Shown: positions 1 to 9,683 of the stretch, piece by piece
Layout: each line of letters opens with the position of its first letter
Position numbering within the stretch: the first letter of the stretch is position 1
The notes under the pieces: model-generated
Seen by the model: only the letters and a program-made list of their open reading frames with translations
Database searches by the model: none
Told to the model about the DNA's origin: nothing
Position numbers and translations under genes: made by a program
Assembly: GCA_958295825.1 (NCBI GenBank)
Contig: OY282375.1
Coordinates: 310,001-374,000 of the forward strand
DNA length: 64,000 bases
Source of the DNA: an uncultured Candidatus Entotheonella sp.
Lineage (GTDB): Bacteria; Tectomicrobia; Entotheonellia; Entotheonellales; Entotheonellaceae
Direction: 5' to 3'

Positions 1-946
1 TATCGAGTACCCTCAAAGTATGGTGAAACACCTCGTTGACGAATTGCTGCCACTTGTCATCGAGGTAAAGAATCTCCGAAAGATCGAAAAACCTCTCCAC
101 GTGCATCTGTTCTAGTTGATAGCGCATTTCGTCAGTCGCCACACCCACAACCAGAAAGTTTTTGGAGCTCACAGGCGTACGATCAAAGGACTTCTTGACC
201 GCGCCGAGCCGCTCCAGTGCCCCGGCCGGGTCTGTACCGCCCTTCACTTCGATGGTTGACACGATATCCCAAGCGCCGTTTGGGAACTTCCTTTCAAAGC
301 AAATGTCTGGCTCAGACCCAAGGATCATGCGCAGACTTTCGTCATCGCCCAATATCCAACTTGTGCGGGTCTCATCGGCTCTGCATGCCTTGCCAGAATG
401 GGTCTCGAACCAGTTGACAATTTTGTCCTTAACGGCCGTTTCGGCCTCCTGCCCGATGATATTCCTCAACGCCCCGTCTTCGGTGCTTCCCATGGTCGCC
501 AGAATGTTGCGGTAGCCATTCTCCAACGTCCAATCCGTCGACTCACGTATGATGGAAGAAATGACCGCGTTGTAAAGCCGCGCAACTGGAAGCGCGCGGT
601 CTTCCGTGACGCGCGCGCGGATGGGTGCTTTCTCCCAGCGGTCCACGGAACCGGCAATCTGTTGCACCCGCTTCAAGGACAGCGTGGCGATGCCTCGGTA
701 GTGCAGCGACGTATCCGGGTGTGCGCGCAGCATATCGGGATGGGCGAAGACAAGGCGTCGCTTGACGCCGATTCCTTTCACGTAACGCCACGCCACGAGG
801 TCGATACCAAATGCTTCCGGGCGTCCCGTCAGATCCCCGGCAAACGCCAGAATCTTGGTGCGCACCGCCTCATCGACTCGCAGGCGAATTCGGCAGGAAA
901 TGATCTGTGCCCGTTTGCGGGCTTCTTCCAGCCTGTTTCTTTCCAT
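1..946 (-). CDS. Type II restriction endonuclease, XamI/XcyI-like, partial at left edge
   Basis: The frame is open from an ATG at 946 to the window edge (about 315 residues visible), so its stop lies outside. A PD at about residues 213-214 followed by EVK at about 233-235 makes a PD-(D/E)XK nuclease core. The segment FAHPDMLRAHP, then HYRGIATLSLK, resembles the conserved block of XamI/XcyI-type type II enzymes as I remember those families. The start overlaps the stop of the upstream methyltransferase by one base (TGATG), which implies translational coupling and a restriction-modification pair. It would cleave unmethylated DNA at a short site. The methyltransferase is frameshifted, so either the nuclease is also dead beyond the edge or another methylase protects the host. 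The nuclease class is fairly secure; the exact family is less so. Confidence 0.72.
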   Translation of the reverse strand, partial: MERNRLEEARKRAQIISCRIRLRVDEAVRTKILAFAGDLTGRPEAFGIDLVAWRYVKGIGVKRRLVFAHPDMLRAHPDTSLHYRGIATLSLKRVQQIAGSVDRWEKAPIRARVTEDRALPVARLYNAVISSIIRESTDWTLENGYRNILATMGSTEDGALRNIIGQEAETAVKDKIVNWFETHSGKACRADETRTSWILGDDESLRMILGSEPDICFERKFPNGAWDIVSTIEVKGGTDPAGALERLGAVKKSFDRTPVSSKNFLVVGVATDEMRYQLEQMHVERFFDLSEILYLDDKWQQFVNEVFHHTLRVLD

Positions 947-1772
947 CACAGCTTCACCCAGTGGTATACGCATTTGCGTATCTCTTCCCGCCCGAACCGA
1001 CCCATCTGCTGGCTGGAATTTCCCTTGCCCCGTGGCAACGTCCAGATCGACTTGCAACGGAATCCCGCCTGCTCGGCAAAGTCGGAGAGAATCAGGTCCA
1101 CGGGTGCTTCCTCGCCGTGATAACGTGCGTTATCGTTAACCATGAAGACATGCCCGCCTGCGGCAACAACGCGGGCCAATTCATGGATGACAACGGCCAT
1201 TTCGGTGAAGTAATGCTCGAGCAGACGGATGACGTGCCTGTTGCCGAGTTCGGCTGCATGGACCCGGAGGATATCGAGCACCTCACACAAAGCAGGGTTG
1301 TTGGCCACCATATCGAATATTCCGGTCAAACTGGGCCGACTTTGCTTGGTACATGGCCTCCAGTTCGGCGCGTTTCGAGTGATTCTCGACAGTTGCGGAC
1401 AGCAGCGTTTGGCGCAATGTCTTGAAACGATGTTCGTCGTAACCGAGCCAGGCCAACTCCAGCGCGTAGGTACGAGTGTAGTCATACCGATTCGCGTAAG
1501 GGGGGGACGTGATCACGGTGCCGATTTCACCGGTTTGCAAATTGGCTCAACTCGGTCAGACAAGAGCCATCAACAAAGCGGGGAGACGGCCCCGCGTATC
1601 TGCGCTTGAGGACCGGCACGTCGTGGACAATCTCGCCCAGGCGGCGTGTCAGTACGTCACCGAGCGCAGGCAGGGCTCCTTTGTCTAACCGAGTGCTCCC
1701 CGTCCGGCCCGACCGTGGATCCCAACGCAGGTACTTGTAGCGGCTTGAGATTATCGGGCACCGGACCTGAGA
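946..1772 (-). pseudogene. SPPY-type DNA methyltransferase, frameshifted, N-terminus lost
   Basis: Fragments of one SAM-dependent DNA methyltransferase lie in successive frames. The first (about 1772-1545) contains RYKYLRWDPRSG. The second (1540-1283) contains the catalytic motif [11 protein letters not shown]. The third (about 1320-946) ends with a methyltransferase-like stretch containing RVVAAGGHVFMVND and is followed by the nuclease gene. Two frameshifts, near 1545 and 1310, are needed to join them. No start codon is seen, and the upstream end runs into the terminal repeats of the IS21-family element, so the insertion probably removed the 5' end. SPPY indicates an N4-cytosine or N6-adenine enzyme. 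It is the cognate protective partner of the nuclease downstream. Confidence 0.75.
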
Positions 1773-1784
1773 TCATCGCCATTT

Positions 1785-1900
1785 TCGGCCCAGATTATTT
1801 GAGACTGTAATTTGGCTTCGGCCCACATTACGTGAGAATGAGCCCACGTTAGTTGAGACGGACCCACATTGCTGAGACTGAGACCGGAAGCATGAGACTG
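1785..1900. repeat. Tandem short repeats of the IS21 end
   Basis: Variants of GCCCACATTxxxTGAGACTG occur at about 1788-1806, 1821-1839, 1842-1860 and 1862-1880, with a further CATGAGACTG at 1891-1900. Spacing is about 20-30 bp. Multiple terminal repeats are the usual transposase-binding sites of IS21-family elements. Confidence 0.6.
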
Positions 1901-2042
1901 GCGGTCTTTCCCTCCTTCGTCTGTGGCTTTCCTGCGTCCCGCAGGCCTTCCTACCAAGTGTCAACGGCGGGGAGAGAAGTCCCCTTTTCGGCACGATAAG
2001 ATGTCCCATTTTCTGCGCGTCAAGGGAGACTCATCCGGGTGG

Positions 2043-2825
2043 CTACCCCGCAGCAGCCTTGCCGTCCTCCTCCGTCGCCGGCGCACTGAGCATGCCGGCC
2101 TTGCGCTTGCTCTTGAGCCGGTAGCTCTCGCCCTTGACGTTGATCGTCGTCGAGGGGTGTAACAGCCGCTCCAGGATCGCCGTTGCCAGCACCGCATCAC
2201 TGAAGATGTCGCCCCAGTCCACGAAACTCTTGTTGCTCGTCACGATCAGCGACGCCTTCTCGTAACGCCGCGCCACCAGACGGAACAGCAGGCTGGCATC
2301 CTGACGAGACAAGGGCAGGTAGCCGATCTCGTCGAGGATGAGCACCTTGGGATACGTCAACTGCTGCAACTGGCGCTCCAGGCGGTTTTCCTGACTTGCC
2401 CGCTTGAGCTTGCCCATCAGCTGCTCAAGGGTCAGCAACAGCACCCGGTGGCCCACCTCGGCAGCCTTGACGGCAAGCCCGATGGCCAGGTGGGTCTTGC
2501 CAACCCCCGGCGGACCCAAAAGCACGACGTTCTCCGCCCGTCCGACGAAGCCAAGGGCGCTGAGTTCGCGCACCCCCTTGCGGTCGATCGAGGGCTGGAA
2601 GCTGAAGTCGAACGGCTCCAGGGTCTTGAGCCATGGCAGACGTGCCTGCGCCAGGCGCACCTGCGCACCCTTGTGTTGGCGGCCCTGCCACTCGCAGCTC
2701 AGGGCCTCGGCCAACAGTTCCCGGTAACCCAGGTCCTTCTTCGCCGCTTGCTCCAGCAGGGCGTCGCACGGCGCCGCCAGATGGTCGAACTTCAGGGCCT
2801 CGAAGAGGCTATCCAGCGCTGGCAT
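2043..2825 (-). CDS. istB: IS21-family ATP-binding helper protein IstB
   Basis: AAA+ ATPase helper of the IS21 transposase; it oligomerises on target DNA and directs integration. Walker A is GPPGVGKTHLA and Walker B is VLILDEIGYLP, followed by sensor-region ASLIVTSNKSF. The length of 260 residues is normal for IstB. I chose the ATG at 2825 (MPALDSLFEALK) because GGAGGTGG stands just before it; an ATG 15 bases upstream is possible. The start overlaps the end of istA, the usual arrangement. The frame is intact, unlike istA. Confidence 0.9.
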   Translation of the reverse strand: MPALDSLFEALKFDHLAAPCDALLEQAAKKDLGYRELLAEALSCEWQGRQHKGAQVRLAQARLPWLKTLEPFDFSFQPSIDRKGVRELSALGFVGRAENVVLLGPPGVGKTHLAIGLAVKAAEVGHRVLLLTLEQLMGKLKRASQENRLERQLQQLTYPKVLILDEIGYLPLSRQDASLLFRLVARRYEKASLIVTSNKSFVDWGDIFSDAVLATAILERLLHPSTTINVKGESYRLKSKRKAGMLSAPATEEDGKAAAG

Positions 2826-3978
2826 GGGCCACCTCCTCATAGGCGCCTGGCGAGCGCGCTTCCACCGTCACGTCGGCCCACAGGCGCGCGTGGTGATCGG
2901 CCACCGTCTGCCAGCCCGCCTCGGCTGGCGTCAAGCGGTGCCGCGCGATGCCGCGCTCGCCCGCGTAGACTGCCAGGGCGTTGTCCAGGCTGACGTGGAC
3001 CGTCACCATCTGGCCGCAGTAGGCCGAGGGCACCGAGTAGCGGTTGCCGCGTACGTTGACGTAGGCATCCCAACCCACCTGCCGGGTCTCGACGTAGCTG
3101 GTGTCAAAGCGATGGACGGGCAGTGGCAGGAGGGTCGTCTGCTCGCGCTGGAACCGTACCGCCACGACCTCCTTGACGGTGCCGTGCAGGCGCCGGTCGG
3201 CTTCTTCGAGCAGCCACGCCTCCAGGAGCTGATTCAGATGCGCAAAGCTCTCGAACGAACGGTAACGGCTGGAAGAAGTGCTGCTTGACGTAGCCCACTA
3301 CTCGTTCCACCTTGCCCTTGGTGCGCGGGCGGTAAGGACGGCAGGCTTTGGGCATGAAGCCGTCATGGCGGGCCAGTTGCTTGAAGCGTTCGTTGAAGCG
3401 CACGGCGCCGGGCACGTGCGCGGTCACTGCGGACTTGGGGTTGTCGACCCATACCTGCCGGGTGACGCCACCGAACCCGGCGAAGGCCCGCGCCAGGCTC
3501 TCGTAGGTGTGCTCGGCATCGCAGCACGGTGCCGCCATGACGTGGAAGCGACGGGAGTAGCCCAGGACACGGACGGCGACGTGGACTCTCCGGGCCTTGC
3601 CGCCGACCGGGACGATGACGTCGCCCCAGTCATGCTGCAGTTGCCTGGCGGGCTCGGTTTCGAACCGCACGGTGGCGCGTCTGGGCTCGACGTAGGCGCG
3701 CAAGACACGAATCTTGCCGTCGTATCCCAGAGCCTGGAGCTCGCGAAAGATGACCACGGCGTTGAAGACGCCGGCGCGGAGCAGCTTGTCCACGGTTGCC
3801 ACGTAGGGCTTGAGCTTGGCGTACCTTTCGCGGCGGCGTGTCCTGGAAGGCGGCCGGCCGCGCTTGAGGGCGCGTCTGACCGTTGGGGTATGTCCCCCGA
3901 GGCGCTTGGCAATGTCGCCTTGGAGACCCCTTGGTGACGTAGCTCCTGTATCATCCAGTAGTCCTCTTGAGTAAGCAT
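2809..3978 (-). pseudogene. istA: IS21-family transposase IstA, two frameshifts
   Basis: DDE-type transposase of the IS21 element. The true N-terminus MLTQEDYWMIQELRHQG starts at 3978. A frameshift near 3905 joins it to a helix-turn-helix region containing DIAKRLGGHTPTVRRALKRG and to the integrase core (HDWGDVIVPVGGKAR, then VWVDNPKSAVTAH). A second frameshift near 3270 is needed to continue into RYRSFESFAHLNQLLEAW and the C-terminal part that ends at 2809. Restored length is about 390 residues, normal for the smaller IstA group. As it stands the protein is not made in one piece. It overlaps istB. Confidence 0.85.
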
Positions 3979-4074
3979 GCTGGCCTCCGGTTTGTGGGAA
4001 ACCAGAGGGTTGCACGAGTTACTTGAGGGGACACCTTAAAATGCCGTTTGGGGGACTTTTATCACTGCCGCTGA

Positions 4075-4368
4075 CAGCTGCAGCGTGCTCTCGAACCGAC
4101 CCTGCCGCTCGGCGCGTGCGTGTGGCCGTTTCTCGCGGGTATAGCGGTCGACAACGTGCTGCCGCTCCGGGCGGGCGATGCGCTTCGCGTCCTGGGGTTT
4201 CGCCGGCATCTCCGGTCGCCGGCCCTGCGGGTGGCGGGAACTCTCGTCATCGAACGGGTAGTGGATGTAGCCGTTCTGGTCGGGTGTTCTTTCTGGGCCT
4301 GCTCTGCTTCTTCCCTTTCGTGGGCGTCGACCAATCCGGCAGCCGCGAGGACGCCCCCCAATGCGTGA
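4075..4368 (+). pseudogene. Remnant of a lysylphosphatidylglycerol synthase TM-domain / flippase-like gene
   Basis: A reading frame from 4075 encodes a segment with GIAVDNVLPLRAGDALRVLG and LRSPALRVAGTLVIERVVD, the hallmark stretch of the LPG_synthase_TM (formerly UPF0104) polytopic membrane family. That family includes flippase-like and aminoacyl-phospholipid proteins. There is no start, and an in-frame stop at 4072 marks where homology ends near the IS21 boundary. Near 4285 the membrane-like reading shifts to another frame (FFLGLLCFFPFVG), so the fragment is frameshifted and only about 80 residues survive. It is a decayed bystander between two mobile elements. Confidence 0.6.
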
Positions 4369-4511
4369 GTTGAAGCGACCGGCGAGCGAGCGCGGAGCCC
4401 GAGGCCGGGGGATGCAGGGGGAAACCACGGAAGGAGAATATGCAATTAGTAGTTACAGGCTTGACAATTCAGACATGCAAGGTAATACCTTCTCTTGTAG
4501 GAGGTGATGCC

Positions 4512-5387
4512 ATGAACCTGATCAGCATTTTCAGCAAGTACCCGACTCAAGAATCCTGTACCAAACACCTTGAAACCGTCCGTTGGGGCGACAACCCGAC
4601 CTGCCCATATTGCAAAAGCGACAAGGTGGCCCGCAAGAACGAACTGGATAAAGTGGGCCGCTGGAATTGCCATGCGTGCAAGTCCAGCTTCAACGTGCTG
4701 TCCGGCACCGTGTTCCAAAAAACGCGCATCCCGTTGCAAAAGTGGCTCTTGGCAATCGGCTTGATTGTAAACGCCAAGAAAAGCCTGTCCAGCTGCCAGC
4801 TTGCGCGTGACCTTCGGGTCTCGCAGCCTGCCGCGTGGTACATGCAGCAGCGCATCCGCGTTGCCATGGTGGCGAGCGAACGCGAATTGCTCCAGGGCAT
4901 CGTCGAGATGGACGAGACCTACCTAGGCGGCAAGCCCCGAAAGGGAAACAAGCGCGAAGACGATAAGCCCGCCAAGAAAGGACGCGGCACCAGCAAGCAA
5001 GCCGTGGTTGGCGCTGTTGAACGTGGCGGGCGCGTGTTCGCCAGCACGTCCACCAGCCTTTCGGGTACGGCCGCTGCTGCGCTTCATCAAGGCCAATATC
5101 GACCCTGACGGCTCGCTGCTCATCACGGACGAATGGAAGGGTTAACAACGGCGTCCGCAAGCACGTCAAGCACGCGGTCATCAATCATAGCCCAGCCTAC
5201 GTTGGGCAGCACGCATACCAACACGATTGAGGGCTTCTGGAGCCTGCTCAAGCGGGCCGGGTATGGCCAGCATCACCATTACAGCAAGCTCTACACGCTG
5301 CTGTACTTGGCTGAGGCGTGCTGGAAATACAACATGCGCAAGAACGACAACGCCTTCCGTGCCTTCTTGCGGGGGTGCTTCGGATGA
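4512..5387 (+). pseudogene. IS1595-family transposase (copy A), broken
   Basis: DDE-superfamily transposase with an N-terminal zinc ribbon (CPYCKSDK, then WNCHACKSSF) and catalytic-region motifs EMDETYLGG, LLITDEWKG and HTNTIEGFWSLLKR. The start at 4512 follows AGGAGGTGATGCC. The frame breaks near 5080, and again after DEWKG, where a stop occurs at about 5142, so the protein is not continuous. The final ATGA overlaps the start of the methyltransferase, an arrangement repeated in every copy here. Confidence 0.85.
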
Positions 5388-6253
5388 ACCGGCTCTACTA
5401 CGGCGACTGCCTGACCGTGATGCAGGAATACATGGGCCTCGGTAGTGTAGACCTTATCTACTTGGACCCGCCCTTCAACAGCAATCGTAACTACAACGCC
5501 ATTTACAAGGACGAAACGGGACGGGTGCTGCCAGACCAGATCGAGGCGTTTTGCGGCCTGTGGACGCTGGACGCGGAACGCCAGCGTGCCATCCAGTCAT
5601 GCCCGTGCTGATGCGTGATGCTGGCATTGACGATGCGGCGGCACAGCTGTGGAAACTGTGGCTTCACGCCTTGCGTCACACGCAGCCGCGTCTGCTGGCC
5701 TATCTGACGTATATGGCGGAGCGCCTCTTGCAAATGAAACCCATCCTGAAGCCAACTGGCTCGATTTATCTGCACTGCGGTCCGACCGCCAGCCACTATA
5801 TCAAGGCGCTTATGGACGCCATCTTCGGACATGAAAATTTCAGGAATGAGCAGGAATGAGATTGTCTGGAAAAGGACCACGACGCACCGTGACAGCAAGA
5901 CTTGGAGCCGCGTCTCTGACGTCATCCTGTTTTACTCAAGAGGCCAACGCATCATTTGGAATACCCCTCGCAAGTAAATACAAGCATGATGATGGGGATG
6001 GGCGGCTTTATACATTGGATAACATGACCAGCCCGAATCTGCGACCGAATATGATGTATCAATGGAAAGGATTCCCAACTCCGGCAAAAGGATGGCGTTA
6101 TTCCAAGGAGACAATGGCACGGTTAGATCAAGACGGGCGAATCTGGTATCCAATGCTAAAGAATGGCACATATGACACTTCACGGCGGCCTCGGTTCAAA
6201 AGGTATCTGGACGAAATGAGAGGTGGCGTCATGGGCAACGTGTGGTCTGACAT
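5384..6253 (+). pseudogene. Beta-class DNA methyltransferase passenger (copy A), frameshifted and truncated
   Basis: It starts with MNRLYYGDCL and carries the catalytic motif DPPFNSN at residues 28-34. The motif order (IV before I) is that of beta-class N6-adenine or N4-cytosine enzymes. Frameshifts occur near 5600, 5855 and 5940. The frame ends at WSD, where an IS5-family element starts, so the SAM-binding FDPFCG motif and the nuclease-like C-terminus present in copies C-E are lost. The start codon overlaps the transposase stop as ATGA. Confidence 0.8.
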
Positions 6254-7181
6254 GAGGCTGTTTCATAACTACCTGATGATAGTCACAAGCAAATGAGTTA
6301 GAAGCCATTGAGAAGCTTATTCAGCGTTATCAGCATGCACGCGATAGGAAAGAAACCGCGGTAGACCTCAATATAGCGATCCCAGCGCACCACCAAGCGA
6401 CGAAAATTGCCCACCCAGGAAATCGTTCGCTCAGCCGACGTTGGTAACGGCGCAGCTTGCGACCGTCCTGCAAGGAGGCTCGTTTACGGTTTCTGCGATG
6501 CGGGCAAATCAAATCAATGCCCCGAGACCGAAGACGCTGGCGAAGGGCGTCTGCGTCCGCCGCCTTGTCATCAATGAGGCGCGCGGGCTTTTGGCGAGGC
6601 CGACCGCGGCCACGACGCGGCACCGACACCTGCGTCAAGGCCCGCTTGATCAAGGTCACTTGCGCTGCGGACGCCGATTCCAGGAGGTTTCCCAGAGGAA
6701 CACCTTGGCCGTCTGCCACCCCCATCCACTTCGTACCTTTGCCCTTCTTGGCAGGGTCGACGCAAGGCCCCCTTTTTTGGCCGGGGCAAAGCTGCCGTCA
6801 GCAAAGGTTTCGGCCCCATCAAGCTGTCCTTGGCGGTCAAGTTGCGCCAGAAAGGCGCGCCATGCCTTAAGCCACACCTCTTGTTCCTCCCAGAGGCACA
6901 GACGACGCCAACAGGTGCTGGGGGAAGGATAGGACGCTGGCAGGTCTTTGCAGCGGGCGCCGCTGCGAAGGACCCACAAGATGCCCTCGAAGCAAGGGCG
7001 ATTGGGGATTGGTTTGGGTCCACCCCAAGGCGAGGCTTGGGGTTTGGGCAGGAAGGGAGCGATTTTTTCCCACTGCTCATCGCTTAGTTCACTCTGATGG
7101 CGGTTCATATCAGGCCTCCTTTGAGCCATTGATTGCATACCAAAAGGAGGCCTCATGCAAATTAAGTTATGAAACTGCTTC
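6254..7181 (-). mobile_element. IS5-family insertion sequence inside transposon A
   Basis: Imperfect inverted ends are visible: GAGGCTGTTTCATAACT at 6254-6270 and its reverse-complement counterpart, GAAGCAGTTTCATAACT, at 7165-7181. Between them is a minus-strand IS5-type transposase in two frames. The insertion interrupts the copy A methyltransferase after codon WSD. No clear target duplication was found: the left flank ends ACAT and the right flank starts TAGG. Only 25 bp separate it from transposon B. Confidence 0.65.
6330..7108 (-). pseudogene. IS5-family transposase, frameshifted
   Basis: The N-terminal part starts MNRHQSELSDEQWEKI, typical of IS5-type transposases, and continues with GILWVLRSGARCKDLP and GAETFADGSFAPAKKGG (first catalytic Asp region). 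A frameshift near 6690 leads to ARLIDDKAADADALRQRL and ICPHRRNRKR. A further shift near 6440 is needed to read the usual C-terminal block around the catalytic Glu. It is not expressible as one protein. Confidence 0.8.
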
Positions 7182-7206
7182 TAGGCCGAAGAAAACAGCG
7201 TTTCGT

Positions 7207-7230
7207 TTGGGAATTACATACTTGACACAA
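7207..7230 (+). repeat. Left terminal inverted repeat of transposon B
   Basis: It begins TTGGGAATTACATACTTGAC and is identical over 24 bases to the reverse complement of 9684-9707. The promoter for the transposase may lie inside: TTGACA at 7222-7227, then TATATT about 16 bases later (7241-7246), upstream of the ATG at 7272. Confidence 0.85.
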
Positions 7231-7271
7231 CAATTGGCATTATATTGGTTGTGTAAGAGAGAGACACAGCC

Positions 7272-8192
7272 ATGAACACCAAGGAATATGATAGCCTTTA
7301 CGCTCTGCTGGAAGCATTTCCCACCGAAGACGCCTGCATCGAGCATCTTGAACAACTCCGCTGGCCGAAGGGCATCACCTGCCAATGGTGTGGCTGCTGT
7401 CGAAAGTTCTACGCCATCAAACGACGACATGTCTACAAGTACGCCGACTGCAAGCGCGAATTCAGCGTCCGCAAGAACACCATCTTTGAAGACAGCCCTG
7501 TCAAGCTGCGCAAGTGGTTTGCCGCCGCCTGGCTGATGGCCTCCAACTGCAAGGGCATTGCTTCCACCCAGCTGGCGCGCGAAGTCGGCGTCACCCAGAA
7601 AATCGCCTGGTTCATGCTCAGCCGCTTACGCGCCGCCATGCGCATGCTGAACGATAAGGCCGGGCCGCTGGATGGCGAAGTTGAAGCCGATGAGACTTAC
7701 ATCGGCGGCAAGGAAGCCAACAAGCACGCCAACAAAAAACTGCGCGCCGGACGCGGGCCTGTGGGTAAGGCCTCGGTGGCTGGGCTTCGCTCCCGCCGTG
7801 GGAAGATCAAGGCTGTTCCTGCAACCAGCGTGAATCGGCGAGCCCTGCATCACTTTATCCGTTCCAATGTCATTGAAGGTGCGACGCTCTACACGGATGA
7901 AGCCCTGGTGTATGACGACTTGGCCGGATACAGCCATGAAAGCGTCAATCACGGGCATGGCGAATACGTGAGAGACAAGGTGCACACCAACGGCATGGAG
8001 TCCTTTTGGGCCATCGTGAAGCGCAGCTATGTCGGTATCTTCCATCACTTCAGTTGGAAGCACCTGCATCGGTATATGCACGAATCGAGCCTCCGATGGA
8101 ACATGATGGGGCTGACGAATGCGCAGCGCATGGACGTGATTCTGGGATCGTCAGCTGGTATCCGGCTCTCTTATCAGAGGCTTGTCCAATGA
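7272..8192 (+). CDS. IS1595-family transposase (transposon B), intact
   Basis: A 306-residue DDE transposase. An N-terminal zinc-ribbon-like region holds CQWCGCC and later YADCKREF; the second pair is reduced to one Cys, so the ribbon may be imperfect. Catalytic-region motifs are VEADETYIGGKE, ATLYTDEALVY and HTNGMESFWAIVKR, the D-D-(N/E) layout of IS1595/ISXO2-like proteins. The length is normal for the family. It is the only intact transposase of the five copies and could act in trans on related ends, although its inverted repeats differ from those of A, C, D and E. Its TGA overlaps the ATG of the methyltransferase. Confidence 0.92.
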   Translation: MNTKEYDSLYALLEAFPTEDACIEHLEQLRWPKGITCQWCGCCRKFYAIKRRHVYKYADCKREFSVRKNTIFEDSPVKLRKWFAAAWLMASNCKGIASTQLAREVGVTQKIAWFMLSRLRAAMRMLNDKAGPLDGEVEADETYIGGKEANKHANKKLRAGRGPVGKASVAGLRSRRGKIKAVPATSVNRRALHHFIRSNVIEGATLYTDEALVYDDLAGYSHESVNHGHGEYVRDKVHTNGMESFWAIVKRSYVGIFHHFSWKHLHRYMHESSLRWNMMGLTNAQRMDVILGSSAGIRLSYQRLVQ

Positions 8193-8977
8193 TGAACATG
8201 AACAGGGTTCTGAAACAAGCCATGACGCGCGTCAACCCGGAGATCATGGGGCAATGGCTCAGCAAGGTGCATCACGGGGATTGCGTGAAACTCATGGACA
8301 AGATGCCAGTTGGTTCTGTGGACGTGATTGTCACCAGTCCGCCATATAACATCAGGAACAGCACGGGTAACGGCTTGAAGGACGGGCGCGGCGGCAAATG
8401 GGAGAAAGCAGAACTGGTGAAGGGCTATGCCGGGCACAACGACGCCATGCCGCACGATGAATACGTAGCCTGGCAGCAGGGTTGCTTGCGCGCCATGATG
8501 CGCGTGCTCAGAGAAGACGGCGCTATATTCTACAACCACAAGTGGCGCGTACAAGGTGGCCTGCTACAAGACAGGGCGGACATCGTACAGGGCTTTCCCG
8601 TGCGCCAGATCATCATCTGGCAACGTAGCGGCGGCCTGAACTTTAATCCTGGCTACTTCTTGCCCACGTATGAAGTCATCTATCTGATTGCCAAGCCCAA
8701 CTTTCGCCTCGCGCCGAAGGCAAATGCGCTTGGCGACGTGTGGCGCATTCCCCAGGAAGCCAACAACCCACATCCCGCGCCCTTTCCGGTCGAGCTTGCA
8801 CAGCGTTGCATCAATTCTACAACTGGGCAGATCGTCCTTGATCCGTTCATCGGTTCAGGCACCACGGCAATGGCTGCGGAGATGGCGCGTCGGGCATGGG
8901 TCGGCATGGAAATCTCTGCTGATTACTGCAAGCTGGCAAGCGAGCGAATCAACGCTGTCAGAAGGATGATCCGATGA
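8189..8977 (+). CDS. DNA methyltransferase of a type II RM pair (transposon B passenger)
   Basis: A 262-residue SAM-dependent DNA methyltransferase of beta order: the catalytic motif TSPPYN lies near residue 50 and the SAM-binding VLDPFIGSGTT near residue 217. SPPY suits N4-cytosine or N6-adenine methylation; pairing with an MvaI/BcnI-type nuclease suggests N4-cytosine in a CC-x-GG type site (inference). It starts at the ATG overlapping the transposase stop; further ATGs follow immediately. It ends ATGA into the nuclease gene. With the nuclease frameshifted, it would act as a solitary epigenetic methylase that rides on the transposon. Confidence 0.92.
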   Translation: MMNMNRVLKQAMTRVNPEIMGQWLSKVHHGDCVKLMDKMPVGSVDVIVTSPPYNIRNSTGNGLKDGRGGKWEKAELVKGYAGHNDAMPHDEYVAWQQGCLRAMMRVLREDGAIFYNHKWRVQGGLLQDRADIVQGFPVRQIIIWQRSGGLNFNPGYFLPTYEVIYLIAKPNFRLAPKANALGDVWRIPQEANNPHPAPFPVELAQRCINSTTGQIVLDPFIGSGTTAMAAEMARRAWVGMEISADYCKLASERINAVRRMIR

Positions 8978-9680
8978 CCGACTTCCCGGGCAGTCCGCCC
9001 AAGACCCGTAAGGAACTGTTTGAGCGTATGCGCGCTATCATTGTGCCATGGGTAGCATGACATGCCAAAAGGTCCGCGCGACAACGGCTCAGGCGCGCCA
9101 GGGCTGTTACTGGAAGACCTGCTGGGCACCACGGCAGGCTCACAGGATATACCCGGACGCGGCAGGCTGGGAACTCAAGTGGCACTCTGAGCGCACTCAC
9201 TTGGTGACGTTGTTCCACAAGGAAGCAGACGGTCCGGAAGCTATCATGCGCTACATGGTGCGGCGCTATGGCATCAGAGACGCGAAAGGCCGCCGCAGTT
9301 TTCGCCACACCATCAGGGGTAAGTCTGACCTGTTTCGTGTCGTGAACGATGCAGGGCAAGTCATTGTGCGTCCAGTCAAGGGTAACGGCCCTGTTCCCTA
9401 TTGGGCGCCTGAAGAACTGGTAGCGGCGGCGGCGAAGCTGCGCCGCCTGTTACTGGTGCAGGGCGAGCGGAAAGGACAAAGCGTCCGGTTTCTGCATGCT
9501 GACGCCTATGAGACCTTTCACCTTGCCGATTTCGTCTACGAATTGGTCAAGGGGACGATCGCGTTGGATTTCGATTGTCGGGAAATGACGCCAGGCAGTG
9601 ATGGGCTACGCAATCATGGCACGAAGTTTCGCATTCCACCCCTGACGGTATGCAGGCTCTATCTGAAAAAGGAGCGATTG
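8974..9680 (+). pseudogene. MvaI/BcnI-family restriction endonuclease, two frameshifts
   Basis: The frame from 8974 (MTDFPGSPPKTRKELFERMR) stops at 9060. A shift continues as MPKGPRDNGSGAPGLLLEDLLG at 9062, and a second shift near 9160 gives AAGWELKWHSE, with the ELK catalytic pair, then LVTLFHKE and later NHGTKFRI. The order GxG-LEDLLG, WELK, TLFHxE, NHGTKFR is the pattern of MvaI/BcnI nucleases as I know the family. It overlaps the methyltransferase stop as ATGA. The frame has no clean stop before the right inverted repeat. Loss of the nuclease with retention of the methylase is the expected direction of decay. Confidence 0.75.
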
Positions 9681-9683
9681 TAC

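Larger units (their letters stand above)
1741..4074 (-). mobile_element. IS21-family insertion sequence (approximate bounds)
   Basis: It holds the istA-istB gene pair that defines the family, on the minus strand. The downstream side carries a cluster of short repeats (1785-1900), as IS21 ends do. Exact termini and a target duplication could not be fixed by eye, so the bounds are approximate. To the right, homology to an unrelated membrane-protein gene begins right after 4074; to the left lies the truncated methyltransferase. The element therefore appears to have separated or deleted parts of two neighbouring genes. istA is frameshifted twice, so the copy is probably no longer autonomous. Confidence 0.75.
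4440..6253 (+). mobile_element. IS1595-family transposon A with methyltransferase passenger (truncated)
   Basis: The left end near 4449 reads GCAATTAGTAGTTACAGGCTT, matching the inverted repeat of element E (18471) with few changes. It carries a transposase pseudogene and an overlapping methyltransferase pseudogene. The right part is cut at about 6253, inside the methyltransferase, where an IS5-family element begins; the rest of the passenger and the right inverted repeat are missing. The 4661-5526 section is nearly identical by eye to element C, and its last 140 bp to element D, so A, C and D are copies of one transposon. Confidence 0.75.

Noticed and set aside
398-1120. A 240-codon plus-strand frame at the left edge
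   Set aside because: Antisense to the nuclease and methylase remnants, which show catalytic motifs.
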